Shown: positions 32,906 through 41,552, numbered from the stretch's first letter. The stretch: DNA of 64,000 nucleotides from Jannaschia sp. S6380 (GCF_023015695.1 NZ_JALKAS010000001.1:930001-994000); one strand, 5' to 3'. The notes: generated from the letters alone by a model not told the origin. Numbers and translations are program-made.

Positions 32906-33682
32906 TCAGCGTCCCTCGAACCGGGCGGGCCGCTTCTCCAGGAAGGCCATCACGCCCTCCTTGAAATCGCGGCTGTTCCCCGCCTCGCCCTGCAGCTTGG
33001 CCTCCAGCATCAACTGCTCGGCCAGACCGTTCTCGAACGACTTGCGGATGGCGCGCTTGACGTTGCGATAGGCGAGGCTCGGCCCCGTCGCCAGTTGGCG
33101 CGCCCGATCGGCCCAATGCGCGGCAAACGCGTCGTCGGGCACCGCCTCCCAGATCATGCCCCAGTCGCTGGCCTGCCGTGCGCTCACCGGCTCCGCAAAA
33201 AGCGCCGCGCCCATCGCCTTGGCCATCCCCATCTGCCGGGGCAGCCAATAGGTCCCGCCCGCATCCGGGATCAGGCCGATCCGCGTGAACGCCTGCAGGA
33301 ACACCGCCGATTCCGTCGCGATCACCACATCGCAGGCCAATGCCAGGTTCGCGCCCGCCCCCGCGGCGGCCCCGTTGACGGCGGCGATGGTCGGGATCGC
33401 GCAATCGAAGATCGCCATCAGCATCGGCTCGTACTCGTCGCGCAGCGTCCGCTCCATGTTGAGCGAGTTGACGTTCGCCCGGTCGCCCAGATCCTGCCCC
33501 GAACAGAACGCCCGCCCCTTGCCCGTCAGGACCAGCACGCGGGCCGAGCCCTCGGCCGTCTTGACGGCGTGCAGGATCTCGGCGCGCATCTGCGTGGACA
33601 GCGCGTTCATCACGTCGGGTCGCTCCAGCGTCAGGGTGGCGACACCCTCGCGCTCGCTCAGCCGGATCGTCTCGTATTCCAT
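32906..33682 (-). CDS. Enoyl-CoA hydratase/isomerase family protein (PaaG-like)
   Basis: 258-residue crotonase-fold enzyme. The oxyanion-hole segments are FCSGQDLGDR and AAVNGAAAGAGANLALACD. FLQAFTRIGLIPDAGGTYWL, with Asp in the second active-site position, resembles PaaG (epoxyphenylacetyl-CoA isomerase) more than a classical hydratase with two Glu. No other phenylacetate genes are nearby, so it may be a general enoyl-CoA isomerase. TAGGGT on the minus strand (33718-33713) is a likely -10. Confidence 0.9.
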   Translation of the reverse strand: MEYETIRLSEREGVATLTLERPDVMNALSTQMRAEILHAVKTAEGSARVLVLTGKGRAFCSGQDLGDRANVNSLNMERTLRDEYEPMLMAIFDCAIPTIAAVNGAAAGAGANLALACDVVIATESAVFLQAFTRIGLIPDAGGTYWLPRQMGMAKAMGAALFAEPVSARQASDWGMIWEAVPDDAFAAHWADRARQLATGPSLAYRNVKRAIRKSFENGLAEQLMLEAKLQGEAGNSRDFKEGVMAFLEKRPARFEGR

Positions 33683-33748
33683 CGCCAGCCCCTTCCCTCT
33701 GTGCTCGCGGCGACCCTAGCAGAGCCGCCGCGCGGCGAAAGGGACACG

Positions 33749-34258
33749 TCACGGCACGATCAGGCGGATCAACGCGCGCTGCGTCGGGTCCGGCCGGCGA
33801 TTGACCCGCCGATAGGCGCTGCCGTTGCGATTGCGCGTCAGCATCCCCTCGCCCACCATCTCGCGCCGGATGCCCGCTGCATCCCGGAACGTGCAGAGCG
33901 CATGGATCTCGGCGCTGATGGCGCGTTCGTCGCGCACCGCCCCCGGGTCCAGCCGCGCCCAGATCGGCCACAGGCACAAAAGGCGCAGGCTGCGCTTGGC
34001 GGGCCAGCCGATAAAGCGCCCCTGGGCATCGAACCGCGCCGCCGCACGCCGCACGCGCGCCAGGTCGGGCGGCGGCTCGCGCACGGTCTCGCCCCAGCCC
34101 GACGCGGCGCGAAGGTGCTGGAAATTGCGATAGCCCGCAGCGCGCGCGACGGCGTTCAGCATCGTCTGGTGCGACGGGGCCTCGGTCAGCTGGCCGCGCA
34201 GGGTGCGGGCGAACTGGTTCACGTCCTGCAGGACGAGCGGGATGGCATCCCTCGGCAT
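33749..34258 (-). CDS. DUF2087 domain-containing protein
   Basis: 169 residues from ATG 34258, chosen for AGGAGACAGACC upstream. The N-terminal 60 residues (LQDVNQFARTLRGQLTEAPS, AARAAGYRNFQHLRAASG type) resemble a helical DNA-binding-like segment. The C-terminal part with WPIWARLDPGAVRDERAISA and a GEGMLTRNRNGSAYRRVNRR basic segment matches DUF2087, a winged-helix-like domain of unknown function. No membrane or catalytic signature is visible. A transcription-related role is only a guess. Confidence 0.7.
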   Translation of the reverse strand: MPRDAIPLVLQDVNQFARTLRGQLTEAPSHQTMLNAVARAAGYRNFQHLRAASGWGETVREPPPDLARVRRAAARFDAQGRFIGWPAKRSLRLLCLWPIWARLDPGAVRDERAISAEIHALCTFRDAAGIRREMVGEGMLTRNRNGSAYRRVNRRPDPTQRALIRLIVP

Positions 34259-34421
34259 GGTCTGTCTCCTGCCGCCATCGCTGCCCCTGTCGGGCCGGGG
34301 TGGCCGCCGATGCCCGCCGGATGGCGGAGAGAGGATCGACACATGATCCGTATCGTGCAGGTTCAGCATGCCCTTGCGGGTGGCGGCGCCTCGGTGAACT
34401 GCGGACCGTGGCGGGGCCGTA

Positions 34422-34874
34422 TCACCGCTCGGACGTCTCGTCCAGCAGCGTGCGCAGCCGCGCCTCCTCGTCGGCGTCCAGCGTGGCCGCCCCGCCCCGT
34501 GCCTGCCGCGTGACCGCGACGACCGCCACCCCACCGCCGAGCAACAGCAGAAGCGCGGGCGCCAGCCACAGGATCAGGTTCGACCCGTCTGCCTGCGGCC
34601 GCAGCAGCACGTATTCGCCGTAACGGTCGACCAGATAGGCGATCACCTGCCCGTCCGTATCGCCCGCCATCAGCCGCTCGCGCACCAGCAGGCGCATATC
34701 GCGGGCCAGGTCGGCATTGCTCTCGTCGATGGACTCGTTTCGGCAGACAAGGCAGCGCAGCCCCTCCGACAGGTCGCGGGCGCGTGCCTCCAACGCGGGG
34801 TCGTCCAGCACCTCGTCGGGTTGCACCGCCCAGGCCGGCATCGCCAGGCAGAGCATCAGCGCAAGCCACCTCAT
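34422..34874 (-). CDS. ccmH: Cytochrome c maturation protein CcmH (CcmL-type thioredoxin-like)
   Basis: 150 residues with a signal peptide (MRWLALMLCLAMPAWA), the redox motif RCLVC (Cys41 and Cys44) followed by RNESIDESNADLARDMR, and a C-terminal membrane anchor (ILWLAPALLLLLGGGVAVV). It keeps the apocytochrome CXXCH thiols reduced for heme attachment in the periplasm. Its ATG overlaps the ccmF stop (ATGA). Short form without the TPR domain of fused CcmH/CcmI. Confidence 0.95.
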   Translation of the reverse strand: MRWLALMLCLAMPAWAVQPDEVLDDPALEARARDLSEGLRCLVCRNESIDESNADLARDMRLLVRERLMAGDTDGQVIAYLVDRYGEYVLLRPQADGSNLILWLAPALLLLLGGGVAVVAVTRQARGGAATLDADEEARLRTLLDETSER

Positions 34875-36838
34875 TCGGCGGGGACCCCGCGCGGCAGCTT
34901 GCGCGCGCCGGCCGCCACGCGGTAGCGCCGGTCGCCCAGCGAGACGGCGCCCCCCAGCGCCATGATGATGGCCCCGCCCCAGATCCAGTTGGCGAACGGC
35001 TTGACATAGACCCGCACGGCCCACCCGCCGCCGGTCTGCGCGTCGCCGATCACGGCATAGACGTCGCGGGTGAAACCGCTGTCGATACCGGCCTCGGTCG
35101 TGGGCATACGCGCGACCGGATAGACCCGCTTCTCGGGGTAGAGGCGGCCCAGAGAACGCCCGCCCTCGGACGCATCCAGCGTAGCGCGCGTGGCGACGTA
35201 GTTCGGCCCGCGCACACGGTCGACGGCCTGCAACGTCACCTCGTAGCGCCCGACCGCCAGGCTGTCGCCGATGTCAAGGACGGCGATCTCCTCCTGCTGC
35301 CAGGCGGTCAGCGCGGCGACGCCGAAGATCGTGACGCCCAGGCCCCCATGGGCCAGCGCCTTGCCCCAATCCGCCCCCGGCAGGCGCGTCATCCGGCCCA
35401 GCCGCTCCGACCAGCGGCCCCGCCCGGTGCGCGTGGCCAGATCGACGCAGGCCCCCGCGACCAGCCAGACGCCAAGGGCCGCCCCCAGCGGACCGCCCAG
35501 GCTGCGCCCGGTCTGCATCGCCCAGACCAGGCCCAGCACCGCCAGCGCGAGGATCGCGACCGGGATCATCGGGCGCAGCGCGCGCGCGCGTCCACGTTTC
35601 CATGGCATGACCGAGCCCAGCGGCAGCAGCAGCCCCAGCGCGATGACGAAGGGCGTGAACGCCGCGTCGAAGAACGGCGGCCCGACCGACAGCGTCCGGT
35701 CGAAGGCCAGTTCCGCCACCAATGGCCAGACCGTTCCGACGAAGACTACGAAGCACGAGACCGCCAGCAGCAGGTTGTTCGCCACCAGCGCCGATTCGCG
35801 GCTGACCACGCCGAACACGCCGCGCGCCTGCATCACCGGCGCCCGGACCGCATAGAGCAGCAGCGCGCCCCCGGTGAAGAACGCGAGGATCGCCAGGATG
35901 AAGACGCCGCGTTCGGGATCGTTGGCGAAGGCATGCACGCTGGTCAGCACGCCCGAGCGGACGATGAACGTTCCGATCAGGCTGAACCCGAAGGCCAGGA
36001 TCGCCAGCAGGATCGTCCAAGCCTTCAGCGCCTCGCGCTTCTCGACCACGATGGCGGAATGCAGCAACGCGGCGGCGATGAGCCACGGCATGAACGACGC
36101 GTTCTCGACCGGGTCCCAGAACCAAAAACCGCCCCAGCCCAGTTCGTAATAGGCCCACCATGAGCCCAGCGCGATGCCGATCGTCAGGAACAGCCACGCG
36201 GCCAGCGTCCAGGGCCGCACCCAGCGGCCCCAGGCGGCGTCCACCCGTCCCTCGATCAACGCGGCGACGGCGAAGCTGAAGGCCATGCTCAGGCCCACGT
36301 AACCCAGGTAGAGGAATGGCGGATGGAACGCCAAGCCCGGGTCCTGCAGCAGCGGATTGAGATCCTCGCCGTTGAAGGGCGGCGATTCGAGGCGCAGGAA
36401 CGGGTTGGATGTGAACAGGATGAAGGCGTAGAACGCGACGCCCACGCTGGCCTGCACCGCGAGGACGCGGGCCCGGAGGGTCTGCGGCAACTGTCCCCCG
36501 AACCACGCCGCCGCCGCACCGAACAGCGCCAGGATCAGCACCCACAGCAGCAGCGAGCCCTCGTGGTTCCCCCAGACGCCCGACACCTTGTAGAGCATCG
36601 GCTTGTCGGTATGGCTGTTCAACACCACGAGGCGGAGAGAGAAATCCGACGTCACGAACGCATAGGTCAGCGCCGCGAAGGAGAACCCGACCAGCAGGAC
36701 CTGGACGATCGCGGCGGGTGAAGCGACAGCCATCCATCCCGTCCAGCCACGCCACGCGCCCACCATCGGCACGACCGTCTGGACGAGGGCCACCGAAAAG
36801 GCGGCGATCAGGGCGAAATGGCCAAGTTCGGCGATCAT
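34871..36838 (-). CDS. ccmF: Heme lyase subunit CcmF
   Basis: 655-residue polytopic inner-membrane protein. The WWD-type heme-handling region is visible as WGGFWFWDPVENASFMPWL, and further family segments are SVWGNHEGSLLLWVLILALF and SFEGEDLNPLLQDPGLAFHP-like FNGEDLNPLLQDPGLA. It receives heme from CcmE and attaches it to apocytochrome c with CcmH. ccmE itself lies separately at 43.3 kb. Length is normal. Confidence 0.97.
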   Translation of the reverse strand: MIAELGHFALIAAFSVALVQTVVPMVGAWRGWTGWMAVASPAAIVQVLLVGFSFAALTYAFVTSDFSLRLVVLNSHTDKPMLYKVSGVWGNHEGSLLLWVLILALFGAAAAWFGGQLPQTLRARVLAVQASVGVAFYAFILFTSNPFLRLESPPFNGEDLNPLLQDPGLAFHPPFLYLGYVGLSMAFSFAVAALIEGRVDAAWGRWVRPWTLAAWLFLTIGIALGSWWAYYELGWGGFWFWDPVENASFMPWLIAAALLHSAIVVEKREALKAWTILLAILAFGFSLIGTFIVRSGVLTSVHAFANDPERGVFILAILAFFTGGALLLYAVRAPVMQARGVFGVVSRESALVANNLLLAVSCFVVFVGTVWPLVAELAFDRTLSVGPPFFDAAFTPFVIALGLLLPLGSVMPWKRGRARALRPMIPVAILALAVLGLVWAMQTGRSLGGPLGAALGVWLVAGACVDLATRTGRGRWSERLGRMTRLPGADWGKALAHGGLGVTIFGVAALTAWQQEEIAVLDIGDSLAVGRYEVTLQAVDRVRGPNYVATRATLDASEGGRSLGRLYPEKRVYPVARMPTTEAGIDSGFTRDVYAVIGDAQTGGGWAVRVYVKPFANWIWGGAIIMALGGAVSLGDRRYRVAAGARKLPRGVPAE

Positions 36839-36908
36839 GCCCCCCAGTTACGCGAACGCCCCGCCGCGGCCAATGGGGCGCGACGGGGCGTCACAGGTCA
36901 AATTCGCG

Positions 36909-37415
36909 TCAGTCGCGGTCGCCGCGCCAGTCGTGAAGCGCCGGATTGTCGATGGCCGCGGGCGGATCGGCATCCTCCTCCGGTGCGTGCCAGGCCGACA
37001 TGCGCGGCGCCGGAAGCGGCGGCGGCGGCGTGGGACGGCGGACGTAGTGCATCTCACGCGCGCCGAAATAGAAGCCCACGATCGCGCCCAATAACCACCA
37101 GAGCGGCTCGGGCACGTGCGCCAGGCCCTGCATCCGCGCGGAAAACCCCGCCGGCTCGGACATGGCGTAGACGAACAGGCCCAACGTCCCCAGCGCCAGC
37201 ATCGGCCGGGGCAACCGGTTCAGCCCATCGACGCAGCGGTCGAAAAGGCTCCTCCGTTCCAGCGCGAATTCGGCGCCCAACTGCTCCAGCGCAGCCCGTT
37301 GCGCGGCGTGTTCCAGGCGCTGACCCTTGGTCGCGTTGGGCACGAAGACCTCGCCGATGTCCCGTGCCGCCCGGCCCAGGGTGCCGATCGCGCCGATCCC
37401 GCGCATCAGTCCCAT
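36909..37415 (-). CDS. GTA-type 3TM holin
   Basis: 168 residues from ATG 37415; ATG 37406, which overlaps the endolysin stop as TGATG, is an equally plausible start. The GTA holin signature GEVFVPNATKGQRLEHAAQR is at the N-terminus. Hydrophobic helices follow at about 71-88 (MLALGTLGLFVYAMS) and 104-120 (LWWLLGAIVGFYFG), then a Pro-rich cytoplasmic tail. It would permeabilise the inner membrane so the endolysin can act during GTA release. It is translationally coupled to the endolysin. Confidence 0.88.
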   Translation of the reverse strand: MGLMRGIGAIGTLGRAARDIGEVFVPNATKGQRLEHAAQRAALEQLGAEFALERRSLFDRCVDGLNRLPRPMLALGTLGLFVYAMSEPAGFSARMQGLAHVPEPLWWLLGAIVGFYFGAREMHYVRRPTPPPPLPAPRMSAWHAPEEDADPPAAIDNPALHDWRGDRD

Positions 37416-38017
37416 GCCGCCACTCGCGCGCGGTGCTCTGCGTCGGTCAGGTGATAGCGGGGCGAGATGAACTCCTCGGCGCGCCGGATCCAGCCGCCTT
37501 TGCCGCCATCGCGCCGCCGCGCGTATTTGCGCGAAGACGGGCGCCGGTCGGCCAGCGCATAGTACCAGTTGCGTCGTGCGATCCCATAGGCGTCGGCCAG
37601 ATGGTCGGGGGCCGCGGCCACGGCGGCGCGGGCGGCGGCGGCCGTGCGCGGACCGATGACCCCGTCGACGGCCACGCGCTGCCCCATCTGGCCGAGCAGC
37701 CGCTGCAGGATGCGGATGGCGTTCGACCCGGCATTGACCTGCATGTCGAAGACCGACGGCTGCAGGCATGCGGGCAGCGAGTCGATCCGCACGCGATGGA
37801 AATAGTGGTCGACGAAAATGTCGACCGCCCGGCGCCGCGGCAGCGCCTGGACATCCACCGCATCGACATCGCCGTCGCGGTCGAGGTCCAGCCCCAGCGC
37901 GCGCATCGTGTGGATGGTGACGCCGTGATTGGTCGCCCCGCCCGGATCGTCCGGATCGTTGACGTAGCCACCCTCGCGGGCAACGATTTCTTCTGCGATG
38001 GCACGAACCGTAGGCAT
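37406..38017 (-). CDS. GTA-type endolysin (GH108 N-acetylmuramidase with peptidoglycan-binding domain)
   Basis: 203 residues. The N-terminal GH108 domain has the catalytic Glu in AREGGYVNDPDDPGGATNHG. The C-terminal third (VDGVIGPRTAAAARAAVAA onward) is the peptidoglycan-binding type 3 domain. Unusually, residues 44-55 (DLDRDGDVDAVD) form a perfect EF-hand-like calcium loop with Asp at 1, 3, 5 and 12 and Gly at 6. With the adjacent holin it corresponds to the separate lysis locus of RcGTA needed for particle release. No signal peptide is visible, so export depends on the holin. Confidence 0.92.
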   Translation of the reverse strand: MPTVRAIAEEIVAREGGYVNDPDDPGGATNHGVTIHTMRALGLDLDRDGDVDAVDVQALPRRRAVDIFVDHYFHRVRIDSLPACLQPSVFDMQVNAGSNAIRILQRLLGQMGQRVAVDGVIGPRTAAAARAAVAAAPDHLADAYGIARRNWYYALADRRPSSRKYARRRDGGKGGWIRRAEEFISPRYHLTDAEHRARVAAWD

Positions 38018-38085
38018 GGCCCGACCCTCCCATGCTCTCGGTTTCAGGAAGTCCCGAAAGCTGGGGAGGAGCGGTTAACGAGGTG

Positions 38086-39294
38086 TTACGAATCCGGCGC
38101 GCCGCGCGTCGCCGTCAGCGCGACATCGACCGTGACGCCGAAGCCCACGTTCGACTCGTCCGGATAGGCCGCGCCGATACCGAAATCGCGGCGGTCCAGG
38201 TCCACCTGCCCCGCCATCACGGCGCGGTCGCCCTCGATCTGCAAGGTGAACGGCAATGTCAACGGAACCGAAGCGTCGCGGATGACAAGATCCCCCTCGG
38301 CCAGGTAATCCGCGCCATCCGGCCGGATCACGGCGTCGAAACGGGCCGTCGGATGCGCTTCGGAGGCCAGAAACTCCCCCGAGATCGCCTGCGTCGTGAC
38401 CGAACCGAGCGTGAGCGAGCCCGTCGCGATCGAAACCTCGACCGTGCCCAGCGTTCCGTCGTCCCGCGGCGTCTCGTCGAAGTCGATGGCGGCCTGCCAG
38501 TCGGCGAAGGACCCGGTGACCGCGCTTCCGATCTGCGTCACACTGATCGAAAGCGTCCCCCCCTCCACCGTCCAGTTCGAGGTGCCGGCCACGCTGGCCT
38601 GGCCGGGGGCGGCCACCGTCCCCTCGGGCACCAGGGCCAGGGCCACGACCAGCGTTCCGGCCCAGACGGCCAGCGCCGTCACCACCGGAAGGGCCTTGCC
38701 GCCCCGCGCCGGGACCTGGCCCGGATCGGCCCCGCGCCATATCCGCGCGAAGGTCAGGTCGCGGTCGATCAGGACATGCTTCAGGGTGCCCGCGATGTGC
38801 AGGACCAGTGCGCCGACCAGGACCTTGACGAAGGTCGTGTGCAGCGTCGCCAGGATCTTCGCCAATTCGGGGTCCTTGGGCACGAAGGGCAGATCCTGCC
38901 CGAACGGCCACCAGATGGGCGCGAAGCCCGTCGCGGCCGCATGTTCCGACCAGCCCAGCAGCGGCACCAGCACCAGCGACCCGTAGAGCAGCCAGTGCAC
39001 GGCGGCCGCCGCGAACCCTTCCAGCCCGCCATGGAGCGGTCGCGGGCGCGGCTGCGACAGCGCCCAGCCAATCCGGGCCAGCGCCACCAAGAAGATCGTG
39101 ACGCCGACCGTCTTGTGGAACGAAAACAGCCACGCCTTGCGGGCCAGCGCCGCGTCGGTATCGAAGCCCGCGTCATGCGCCAGCTTGCCCAACACCAGCG
39201 CCGTCAGGATCAAGACGGCGATGACCCAGTGAAAGGCCCGTTCCACCCAGCCATAGGTGGCGATCGTGTTCGTCGCTTCGCGTCTGCGCGTCAT
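38086..39294 (-). CDS. Cytochrome b561-YceI fusion protein
   Basis: 402 residues from ATG 39294. Residues 1-200 form a four-helix cytochrome b561 (ERAFHWVIAVLILTALVLGK, His residues in FSFHKTVG, VHWLLYGS and LHIAGTLKH likely binding two hemes b). A fifth helix near 208-228 is followed by a YceI-like lipocalin domain (SNWTVEGGTLSISVTQIG to VGFGVTVDVAL), facing the periplasm. YceI domains bind isoprenoid or quinone-like lipids, so the fusion may couple a periplasmic lipid carrier to quinone-linked electron transfer. TAGGTA on the minus strand (39325-39320) is a likely -10. Confidence 0.92.
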   Translation of the reverse strand: MTRRREATNTIATYGWVERAFHWVIAVLILTALVLGKLAHDAGFDTDAALARKAWLFSFHKTVGVTIFLVALARIGWALSQPRPRPLHGGLEGFAAAAVHWLLYGSLVLVPLLGWSEHAAATGFAPIWWPFGQDLPFVPKDPELAKILATLHTTFVKVLVGALVLHIAGTLKHVLIDRDLTFARIWRGADPGQVPARGGKALPVVTALAVWAGTLVVALALVPEGTVAAPGQASVAGTSNWTVEGGTLSISVTQIGSAVTGSFADWQAAIDFDETPRDDGTLGTVEVSIATGSLTLGSVTTQAISGEFLASEAHPTARFDAVIRPDGADYLAEGDLVIRDASVPLTLPFTLQIEGDRAVMAGQVDLDRRDFGIGAAYPDESNVGFGVTVDVALTATRGAPDS

Positions 39295-39378
39295 GGTGAC
39301 CCCGTCTCTGTCCGCCCCATACCTAGCGCATGTGACGAAATCCTTAACCGCCCATTCGCGCACAGGGCCCGTGCAGGG

Positions 39379-39407
39379 TTCACAGCGCGGGATGCGACCG
39401 CTAGACC
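39379..39407 (+). promoter_or_regulatory. Putative fabD promoter
   Basis: TTCACA (39379-39384), a 17-base spacer and TAGACC (39402-39407), with the predicted start about 17 bases before the fabD ATG. Confidence 0.4.
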
Positions 39408-39430
39408 CGTCGAAAACCGGAAGGTGCACG

Positions 39431-40390
39431 ATGAGCAGAGCATTCGTCTTCCCGGGCCAGGGCGCCCAGACCATCGGCATGGGCCGCGATCTCGCGCTGG
39501 CCTATCCCGCCGCGCTTCACGTGTTCGAGGCCGTGGACGAGGCGCTGGGCGAGGCGCTCTCGACCCTGATCTGGCAGGGGGAGGCGGACGCGCTGACACT
39601 GACGCGCAACGCGCAGCCCGCGCTGATGGCGACGTCGGTCGCGGCCCTTCGCGCGCTGGAGGCGGAGGGCCTGTCGGTCGCCGACCATGCCGCCTTCGTC
39701 GCCGGGCATTCGCTGGGCGAATACAGCGCGCTGGTCGCCGTCGGGTCGATCACGCTGGAGGATGCCGCCCGCCTGCTGCGCACGCGCGGCGAGGCGATGC
39801 AATCGGCCGTCCCGGTGGGCGAAGGCGCGATGGCGGCGCTGCTGGGCCTTGACTTCGATGCGGCGAAGGCGGTCGCGGACGAGGCCGCGCAGGGCCAGGT
39901 CTGCCAGGCCGCGAACGACAATGATCCGGGCCAGGTTGTCGTCTCCGGCCAACGCGAAGCGGTCGAACGCGCGCTGGACATCGCCAAGGGCAAGGGCGCC
40001 AAGCGCGCGATGCTGCTGCCCGTATCGGCCCCGTTCCACTGCGACCTGATGGCCCCCGCCGCGGGCGTCATGGCCGAGGCGCTGGACGACGTCGACATCC
40101 GCGACCCGTCGGTGCCGCTGATCGCCAACGTCACGGCCAGCCCCGTGACCGACGCCCGCGATATCCGCGCGCTGCTGGTCGATCAGGTCACCGGTTCCGT
40201 CCGCTGGCGCGAGAGCGTGATGCGCATGGCCGCCGAAGGCGTCACCGAGATTTGGGAGATCGGCGCGGGCAAGGCCTTGTCGGGCATGATCCGCCGCATC
40301 GACAGGACGCTGGAGACCCGCGCCGTCGGCACGCCCGAACAGGTGGCCGAGGCGGCGAAATCAGTTGAAGAAGGACCTGCAAATGTTTGA
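39431..40390 (+). CDS. fabD: Malonyl-CoA:ACP transacylase
   Basis: 319 residues from MSRAFVFPGQGAQTIGMGRD. The catalytic Ser is in AGHSLGEYSALV (about residue 94) and the His in SAPFHCDLM (about 201); the oxyanion FPGQGAQ motif is intact. It loads malonyl groups onto ACP for fatty acid elongation. It overlaps fabG by eight bases and heads the fabD-fabG-acpP unit. Confidence 0.98.
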   Translation: MSRAFVFPGQGAQTIGMGRDLALAYPAALHVFEAVDEALGEALSTLIWQGEADALTLTRNAQPALMATSVAALRALEAEGLSVADHAAFVAGHSLGEYSALVAVGSITLEDAARLLRTRGEAMQSAVPVGEGAMAALLGLDFDAAKAVADEAAQGQVCQAANDNDPGQVVVSGQREAVERALDIAKGKGAKRAMLLPVSAPFHCDLMAPAAGVMAEALDDVDIRDPSVPLIANVTASPVTDARDIRALLVDQVTGSVRWRESVMRMAAEGVTEIWEIGAGKALSGMIRRIDRTLETRAVGTPEQVAEAAKSVEEGPANV

Positions 40391-41120
40391 CCTGACAGGG
40401 AAGTGCGCGCTGGTGACCGGCGCGTCGGGCGGTATCGGCGCGGCCATCGCGCGCGCGCTCCACGCGCAGGGCGCGACCGTCGGCCTGTCGGGCACGCGCG
40501 AGGATCCGCTGAACGCCCTGGCCGGCGAGCTGGGCGACCGCGCCCATGTGCTGCCCTGCAATCTGTCGGACGGCGACGCCGTGAACGCCCTGCCCAAACA
40601 GGCGGCCGAGGCGATGGGATCGGTCGACATCCTGGTCAACAATGCGGGCATCACCCGCGACAACCTGTTCATGCGCATGTCCGAGGAGGAATGGGCCGAC
40701 GTCCTGAACGTCAACTTGACCAGCGCGTTCCGCCTGTCCAAGGGGGTGATGCGCGGCATGATGAAGGCCCGCTGGGGCCGCATCGTCAACGTCTCGTCGA
40801 TCGTCGGCGCGACCGGCAATCCGGGACAGGCGAACTATGCCGCATCCAAGGCCGGCATGGTCGGCATGGGCAAGTCGCTGGCCTATGAAGTCGCGTCGCG
40901 GAACATCACCGTGAACACGGTGGCCCCCGGCTTCATCGCCACGCCGATGACCGACAAGCTGACCGACGACCAGAAGGCCAAGATCGACGCGCAGATCCCC
41001 GCCGGCCGCATGGGCCAGCCCACGGAGATCGCGGCCGCCGTGGCCTATCTCGCCTCGCCCGGCGCGGCCTACGTCACCGGCGCCACGATCCACGTGAACG
41101 GCGGCATGGCGATGCTTTGA
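40383..41120 (+). CDS. fabG: 3-oxoacyl-ACP reductase
   Basis: 245-residue short-chain dehydrogenase that reduces beta-ketoacyl-ACP with NADPH. The start ATG at 40383 follows GAAGGA and overlaps the fabD end. The cofactor motif TGASGGIG, the NNAG motif, the catalytic Ser (NVSSIVGATG), Tyr and Lys (YAASKAGMVG) and the FabG-typical APGFIATPMTDKL are present. Length is standard. Confidence 0.98.
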   Translation: MFDLTGKCALVTGASGGIGAAIARALHAQGATVGLSGTREDPLNALAGELGDRAHVLPCNLSDGDAVNALPKQAAEAMGSVDILVNNAGITRDNLFMRMSEEEWADVLNVNLTSAFRLSKGVMRGMMKARWGRIVNVSSIVGATGNPGQANYAASKAGMVGMGKSLAYEVASRNITVNTVAPGFIATPMTDKLTDDQKAKIDAQIPAGRMGQPTEIAAAVAYLASPGAAYVTGATIHVNGGMAML

Positions 41121-41139
41121 AGGGCGCGAGACAAATAAT

Positions 41140-41167
41140 TTGCCATCCCTTGCGCCCGTGATATAGG
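41140..41167 (+). promoter_or_regulatory. Putative acpP promoter
   Basis: TTGCCA (41140-41145), 16 bases, then TATAGG (41162-41167). It would give acpP a separate, strong transcript with a leader of about 115 bases. Confidence 0.45.
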
Positions 41168-41184
41168 CGGCGCACATTATCCGG

Positions 41185-41203
41185 GGGGTGTCGCCGACAC
41201 CCC
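41185..41203 (+). other. Hairpin in the acpP leader
   Basis: GGGGTGTC (41185-41192) and GACACCCC (41196-41203) pair perfectly around a GCC loop. No T-run follows. It may stabilise the 5' end of the abundant acpP mRNA or limit readthrough from fabG. Confidence 0.45.
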
Positions 41204-41287
41204 TGTCCGATCCCTTCGGACGGCCCGGCATGGGGTCCGATCCGTGCCACAAGACGCCCCGCGCGGGCCACGACACGAGGTAGAGAC

Positions 41288-41524
41288 ATGAGCGACAACA
41301 TCGAGGAGCGCGTCCGCAAGAAAGTGGTCGAGCATCTGGGCGTCGAAGAGGAAAAGGTGACGGAGAACGCTTCGTTCATTGACGATCTCGGCGCGGACTC
41401 GCTGGACACGGTCGAGCTCGTCATGGCGTTCGAGGAGGAGTTCGGCATCGAAATCCCCGACGATGCCGCCGAGTCGATCCAGACCTTCGGCGACGCCGTC
41501 AGCTTCATCAAAGCCAACTCGTAA
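41288..41524 (+). CDS. acpP: Acyl carrier protein
   Basis: 78-residue acidic four-helix protein. The phosphopantetheine attachment Ser38 lies in [20 protein letters not shown]. It carries growing acyl chains on its prosthetic group. The 167-base gap from fabG holds its own putative promoter and a hairpin, and a terminator follows 28 bases after the stop, so it can be expressed alone at high level. Confidence 0.98.
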   Translation: MSDNIEERVRKKVVEHLGVEEEKVTENASFIDDLGADSLDTVELVMAFEEEFGIEIPDDAAESIQTFGDAVSFIKANS

Positions 41525-41552
41525 GTCGCAGTCGCGGCCGAGACGTTCGAAG

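Noticed and set aside
34259..34421. Small gene between the DUF2087 protein and ccmH
   Set aside because: Short frames exist on both strands but lack a ribosome site, a conserved-looking protein or a promoter; treated as non-coding.
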